From Candidatus Gastranaerophilales bacterium (GTDB lineage Bacteria; Cyanobacteriota; Vampirovibrionia; Gastranaerophilales; JAILCC01), in assembly GCA_028696075.1 (NCBI GenBank), contig JAQVHS010000015.1, positions 1 to 36,222 of the forward strand: a stretch of 36,222 nucleotides of DNA, given 5' to 3'. A program made the position numbers and the translations under genes. The notes under the pieces were generated by a model. It made no database searches and was not told the DNA's origin. It worked only from the letters and a program-made list of their open reading frames with translations. Positions 32,654 to 36,222 of this stretch are shown in pieces (within the stretch, counting starts at the first letter, position 1; each line of letters opens with the position of its first letter).

Positions 32654-34766
32654 TTTTGTTATCTTCTTTCTTTTGGTTTTTAGCTTCAATCTCATCAAGG
32701 ATATCTTCATGATATTTGATTCTATGGTGCTGCATACCTCTTAAAATACGGTTAAAAGTAGCTGCAATGGTCTTCAAATCCCTTAATGTCAAAGGACTCT
32801 CGGATAGTTGATTATCTGCTAATCTGTCGTTTACTATTTTTGTAATCATACTGTCAATTTCTTCAGGGGTAGGGGTTTTCATTGAACGAACCGCTGACTC
32901 TACCGCGTCGGCAAGCATCAATATAGCCGTTTCTTTTGTATTGGGTTTTGGAGCATTGTATCTGAATTGTTCTTCACTGACATTTTCGCTGCCCTCTTCT
33001 TTTACTGCCTGATTGTAAAAATAGGATGCTACGCTGTCGCCATGGTGCTGTAGTATAAACGGATATATGGCAGGTGAAATATTATATTCTTTAGCGTACT
33101 CCAAACCATCTCTCGGGTGGGTTGTAATAACCATTTTGCTGTATCTTGGATTGTATTTTTCATGAGGGTTTTCAATCCCGAAGTAAGATTGGTTTTCAAT
33201 AAAGAACAATGGTCTTTTAAGTTTGCCGACATCGTGATAAAAAGCTCCGATTTTAACCAAAGCGGGGTTAGCGCCTACCGCTTCCGCCGCAGCTTCTGCA
33301 AGACTTGCAACCATTAAGCTGTGATGGTACGTTCCTGGAGCTTCAAATTGTAATTTTTTTAAAAGCGGCTGGTTATGGTTAGCCAATTCTGCAAGACCAT
33401 AGGGAGTTGCCAGTTTAAAAGTTGATTCAAGCACGGGTAATAGTCCTAAAGCAATAATAGAGCTTATTATACCGTTTATAAAGGCAGCGCTTACATAAGA
33501 CAAGTATATAGGCAGTGTTATCTCACTTAAGTTATATTCAAGGAAAAATGTACCTGTTATCGCAGCCACTAATATCAAGCCTATGCCCATACCTATCCTT
33601 ATGAGGTCTATTCTTCTTGTATAGTCTACTCTTCCTATAGTAAAGGACGTAAATATAATACCGAATATAAATATTATAGAGACATCAACATCATATTGAA
33701 GCGCAATTGAAAGCGCACAAAGCGCCGCTATTGAAGAAATCATTGCGGTTCTGGGGTTTGTAAATACTGATACCAGCATCGTAAAAGCAGGTATCGGCAA
33801 TAAATAAATAATATTGCTCGGCATCAGCGTTGCTGCGGCTGATATCATTATCATTAATACTGCTATTAAAGTGTAGTAAGAGTTTTTGGCATATCTAAGA
33901 TCAAAATTACGCAAATGGGTAGCTATAACAATAAGAGAAAGCGCAACAAGCAGATAAATACCCAAAATCCCGCTAAAGTTAAGCTGAACTACATTATATC
34001 CGCATTTTTTAATTGCATCCTTTTGTACCTTTGTAACTATTTGACCTGCCGCTACAATTTGATCGCCTCTATTGAAGAAAACTTCTACAGGTCTTACCGA
34101 CTGCGCTGCATTTTTTCTTGAGGTTTCGGTTGCTATTTCATCTACTACAATATTTGGCGCTATTACTTTTTTTATTAAAAATTCTATGGTCAGTGTATCA
34201 AGATTTGAGGCATAGCCGGTAATATTATCCTGTACTATTTTATCAACGTTAAGTTCAATATCACTTTCACTAATACCTTTTTCCAAAATATTGCGCAAAG
34301 TTGCCTTAGTAATTTTGGTCATCCTTTGAAAGTGGTCATCAGACATCGTTATCAGATTTTCTACAATAGCAATATCATCGCCTTTATTCTCATTAATATC
34401 AAAATATCCGGTTAAATCAACGGTTTTTGAACTGAAAGGGATTGACATACTGCGCTCAAGTTTAATCTTGTCAATGTTTTTATCAAGTTTTTTTCTTATA
34501 AATTCATCCTGAACAGGAACTAAAGTCGGAGCTACTTTTTTAACCATTTCCGCTTTTAACTTTTCGGTTTTTTCAGTGTCTGTTACCTTTATGTTTTTAG
34601 TTGCATAAATATCCTTTTTACTCACACTGTTTTGAATAATATTGCGGTGAAGGTAGTATTGACCGGACAATATAAACGTAAGCAGTATTGATGTTATTAA
34701 AAAGATTAAAACGCTTAAACCGTTTGATGAGAAAATAAAAGAGTATGTTTTTTTCAATATATTCAT
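32646..34766 (-). CDS. pgpH: 7TM-HD phosphohydrolase (PgpH-like, c-di-AMP phosphodiesterase family)
   Basis: Predicted to hydrolyse cyclic di-AMP; members such as PgpH do so. 706 residues: an N-terminal membrane helix (about 12-32), an extracytoplasmic 7TMR-HDED sensor (about 50-270), a block of seven membrane helices (about 275-455), and a cytosolic HD domain with GTYHHSLMVASL, YHDVGKLKRP (His511, Asp512), QHHGD (His574-575) and ADAVESA. All HD ligands look intact. AAAGGTG precedes the ATG. It is flanked by serS (9 bases) and ybeY (overlap); pgpH-ybeY-dgkA is a conserved order, here without phoH. Confidence 0.9.
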   Translation of the reverse strand: MNILKKTYSFIFSSNGLSVLIFLITSILLTFILSGQYYLHRNIIQNSVSKKDIYATKNIKVTDTEKTEKLKAEMVKKVAPTLVPVQDEFIRKKLDKNIDKIKLERSMSIPFSSKTVDLTGYFDINENKGDDIAIVENLITMSDDHFQRMTKITKATLRNILEKGISESDIELNVDKIVQDNITGYASNLDTLTIEFLIKKVIAPNIVVDEIATETSRKNAAQSVRPVEVFFNRGDQIVAAGQIVTKVQKDAIKKCGYNVVQLNFSGILGIYLLVALSLIVIATHLRNFDLRYAKNSYYTLIAVLMIMISAAATLMPSNIIYLLPIPAFTMLVSVFTNPRTAMISSIAALCALSIALQYDVDVSIIFIFGIIFTSFTIGRVDYTRRIDLIRIGMGIGLILVAAITGTFFLEYNLSEITLPIYLSYVSAAFINGIISSIIALGLLPVLESTFKLATPYGLAELANHNQPLLKKLQFEAPGTYHHSLMVASLAEAAAEAVGANPALVKIGAFYHDVGKLKRPLFFIENQSYFGIENPHEKYNPRYSKMVITTHPRDGLEYAKEYNISPAIYPFILQHHGDSVASYFYNQAVKEEGSENVSEEQFRYNAPKPNTKETAILMLADAVESAVRSMKTPTPEEIDSMITKIVNDRLADNQLSESPLTLRDLKTIAATFNRILRGMQHHRIKYHEDILDEIEAKNQKKEDNKNA

Positions 34767-34775
34767 TTTGCACCT

Positions 34776-36044
34776 TTATTCAATAATATCAAAGCCGCAA
34801 TAAGATTGCAGTACCTTTGGAATATGGACAGAACCGTTTTTGTCCTGAAAGTTTTCCATTATAGCTGCAACAGTTCTGCCTACAGCCAAACCCGAACCGT
34901 TTATTGTATGGACAAATTCGTTTTTTTGCGTCTTGTGATTTTTATATTTTAAATTAGCTCTTCTTGCCTGAAAATCACCGAAGTTACTACAACTTGAAAT
35001 TTCCTTGTAGTTGTTATAGGAAGGCATCCATACTTCAAGGTCATAGCATTTTTTAGCGCTGAAACCTATATCAGCAGAGCATAATGCAACTCTTCTATAG
35101 GGCAGACCCAGCAATTCGAGAGCCTTTTGTGCATCTTTGGTAAGTTTTTCATGTTCTTCAGGGCTTTGCTCGGGGGTAGTTAATTTTACAAGTTCGACTT
35201 TGTTAAATTGATGAACTCTTATCAACCCTCTTGTATCTTTTCCCGCACTTCCCGCTTCTCTTCTGAAACAAGGGGTATAAGCCGTCATATAAAGCGGTAA
35301 ATCTTCTTCTTTTAAAACCTCTTGCGCATACATATTTGTAACCGGAACTTCTGCCGTTGGTATCAGATAGAGGTCTTCTTCTTCGCATTTGTACATATCT
35401 TCTGCAAATTTAGGAAGCTGCCCAGTACCGGTCATTGTAGCTGCATTAGCCAAAAACGGTGGTAATATTTCCGTATAGCCGTGTTCTTGCGTATGTAAGT
35501 CAAGAAAGAAGTTGATAATAGCACGTTCTAACTTTGCACCGCGTCCTTTTAAAAGGGAAAATCTTGTTTGTGCAAGTTTCACCCCTCTGTCAAAATCTAT
35601 AATTCCAAGCTCAACACCTAAGTCCCAGTGCGCCTTTGGTTCAAAATCAAATTTTGCAGGTTCTGCGTATGTATCAACAACTACATTATCCTCTTCGCTT
35701 GTACCTATAGGTGTGGTTTCATCAGGAGTATTAGGGATATTCAGAAGTAAATCGTTTTGTTTTTTGTTTAATTCACGTTCTTTTTCCTCAAGCGCTGTAA
35801 TTTCCGAGCCGATATTTCGCACATTTTCCTGAAGCTGCACTGCATCTTCACCGTTTTTCATTAGAATGCCGATTTCTTTTGAAAGATTTTTCCTTTTTGC
35901 CCTAAGTTCGTCCGCGGAGGCTTGTACTTCTCTTCTTTCGACATCTACGGCTATAACTTCATCAATTGATAAATCAGGGTTTCTTCTCTTTAAAAGTTCG
36001 TTAATTTTATCAGGCTCACTTCTTATTATTTTTATGTCCAGCAT
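34776..36044 (-). CDS. serS: seryl-tRNA synthetase
   Basis: Charges tRNA-Ser. 422 residues. An N-terminal antiparallel coiled-coil arm (about 30-100) is followed by a class II catalytic core: motif 2 region [25 protein letters not shown] and motif 3 near the end ([19 protein letters not shown]), then [19 protein letters not shown] lies upstream of the ATG. First visible gene of the minus-strand operon continuing into pgpH. Its upstream region is divergent to a truncated frame at the right edge. Confidence 0.97.
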   Translation of the reverse strand: MLDIKIIRSEPDKINELLKRRNPDLSIDEVIAVDVERREVQASADELRAKRKNLSKEIGILMKNGEDAVQLQENVRNIGSEITALEEKERELNKKQNDLLLNIPNTPDETTPIGTSEEDNVVVDTYAEPAKFDFEPKAHWDLGVELGIIDFDRGVKLAQTRFSLLKGRGAKLERAIINFFLDLHTQEHGYTEILPPFLANAATMTGTGQLPKFAEDMYKCEEEDLYLIPTAEVPVTNMYAQEVLKEEDLPLYMTAYTPCFRREAGSAGKDTRGLIRVHQFNKVELVKLTTPEQSPEEHEKLTKDAQKALELLGLPYRRVALCSADIGFSAKKCYDLEVWMPSYNNYKEISSCSNFGDFQARRANLKYKNHKTQKNEFVHTINGSGLAVGRTVAAIMENFQDKNGSVHIPKVLQSYCGFDIIE

Positions 36045-36089
36045 ATTTTTCTCCTTTTATTCTTTATATTATCCTATAAAAAAATAAAA

Positions 36090-36117
36090 TGGACATTATT
36101 ATTCTAATCATTATAAT
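36090..36117 (+). promoter_or_regulatory. promoter of the right-edge gene
   Basis: TGGACA (36090-36095), 16-base spacer, TATAAT (36112-36117). The predicted start is near 36124 and the leader contains GGGAAG before the ATG at 36148. Confidence 0.6.
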
Positions 36118-36147
36118 CTTTGATAACAAGTCAGGGAAGATTGGTGT

Positions 36148-36222
36148 ATGAATACAAGTTTTCAATACGATATTTTGAGCAAACCGCAAACAAACTTGAA
36201 GTATTTGCAGAATAATTTATTC
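36148..36222 (+). CDS. partial CDS running off the window, unknown
   Basis: ATG at 36148 opens 25 codons (MNTSFQYDILSKPQTNLKYL...) with no stop before the window edge. A good promoter and a weak ribosome site (GGGAAG, 9-10 bases) precede it. Too short to assign. Confidence 0.5.
   Translation, partial: MNTSFQYDILSKPQTNLKYLQNNLF

Overview
The window is an AT-rich stretch of bacterial chromosome, densely packed with housekeeping genes on both strands. It most resembles the non-photosynthetic sister lineage of Cyanobacteria (Melainabacteria/Vampirovibrionia, gut-type Gastranaerophilales). This placement is an inference. It rests on the AT-rich codon use, a Gram-negative-style envelope gene (large AsmA-like protein), a one-piece tmRNA whose tag begins with an NN-V element as cyanobacterial tags do, divergent pilin-like proteins, and several lineage-specific proteins with a short N-terminal hydrophobic-S/T/A-F-G-type motif. 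No phage, insertion sequence, CRISPR array or rRNA operon is visible.

Layout, left end. Bases 1-314 carry no gene but hold a perfect palindrome and short repeats. tRNA-Lys(CTT) and tmRNA (ssrA) follow on the minus strand. A plus-strand block then runs birA, pckA, a secreted UshA-type 5'-nucleotidase, a TPR-lytic transglycosylase, a pilin-like protein and radA. radA overlaps tail-to-tail with a minus-strand polyamine pair, speE-speB. A tiny class-III-signal (pilin-like) protein lies next to a 720-residue Q/N/S/T-rich protein of unknown function. That protein converges on a bifunctional GGDEF/HD-GYP c-di-GMP enzyme.

Layout, centre and right. The minus strand continues with a strongly promoted Lys/Ala-rich membrane protein and an operon of asmA-like, tsaE and tsaB. 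A plus-strand tRNA-Leu(TAG) with its own terminator is followed by a coupled minus-strand pair (cupin-like protein, then membrane-anchored PHP phosphoesterase), a TPR protein, ruvA and bioB. A small membrane protein and a FemAB/CelD-like acetyltransferase run on the plus strand. The rest is a long minus-strand operon: serS, pgpH-like (7TM-HD, c-di-AMP), ybeY, dgkA-like, pdxJ, a SIMPL-domain protein and purA. A truncated reading frame leaves the right edge.

Two patterns cut across the genes. Several promoters are an extended -10 (TGCTAnAAT) placed exactly six bases before an ATG, which predicts leaderless mRNAs. Four or five otherwise unrelated proteins share the short N-terminal F-G motif, the best candidate here for an undescribed, lineage-specific sorting or interaction signal. 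Genes are tightly packed: three convergent pairs overlap or almost touch, and only two convincing intrinsic terminators are seen.
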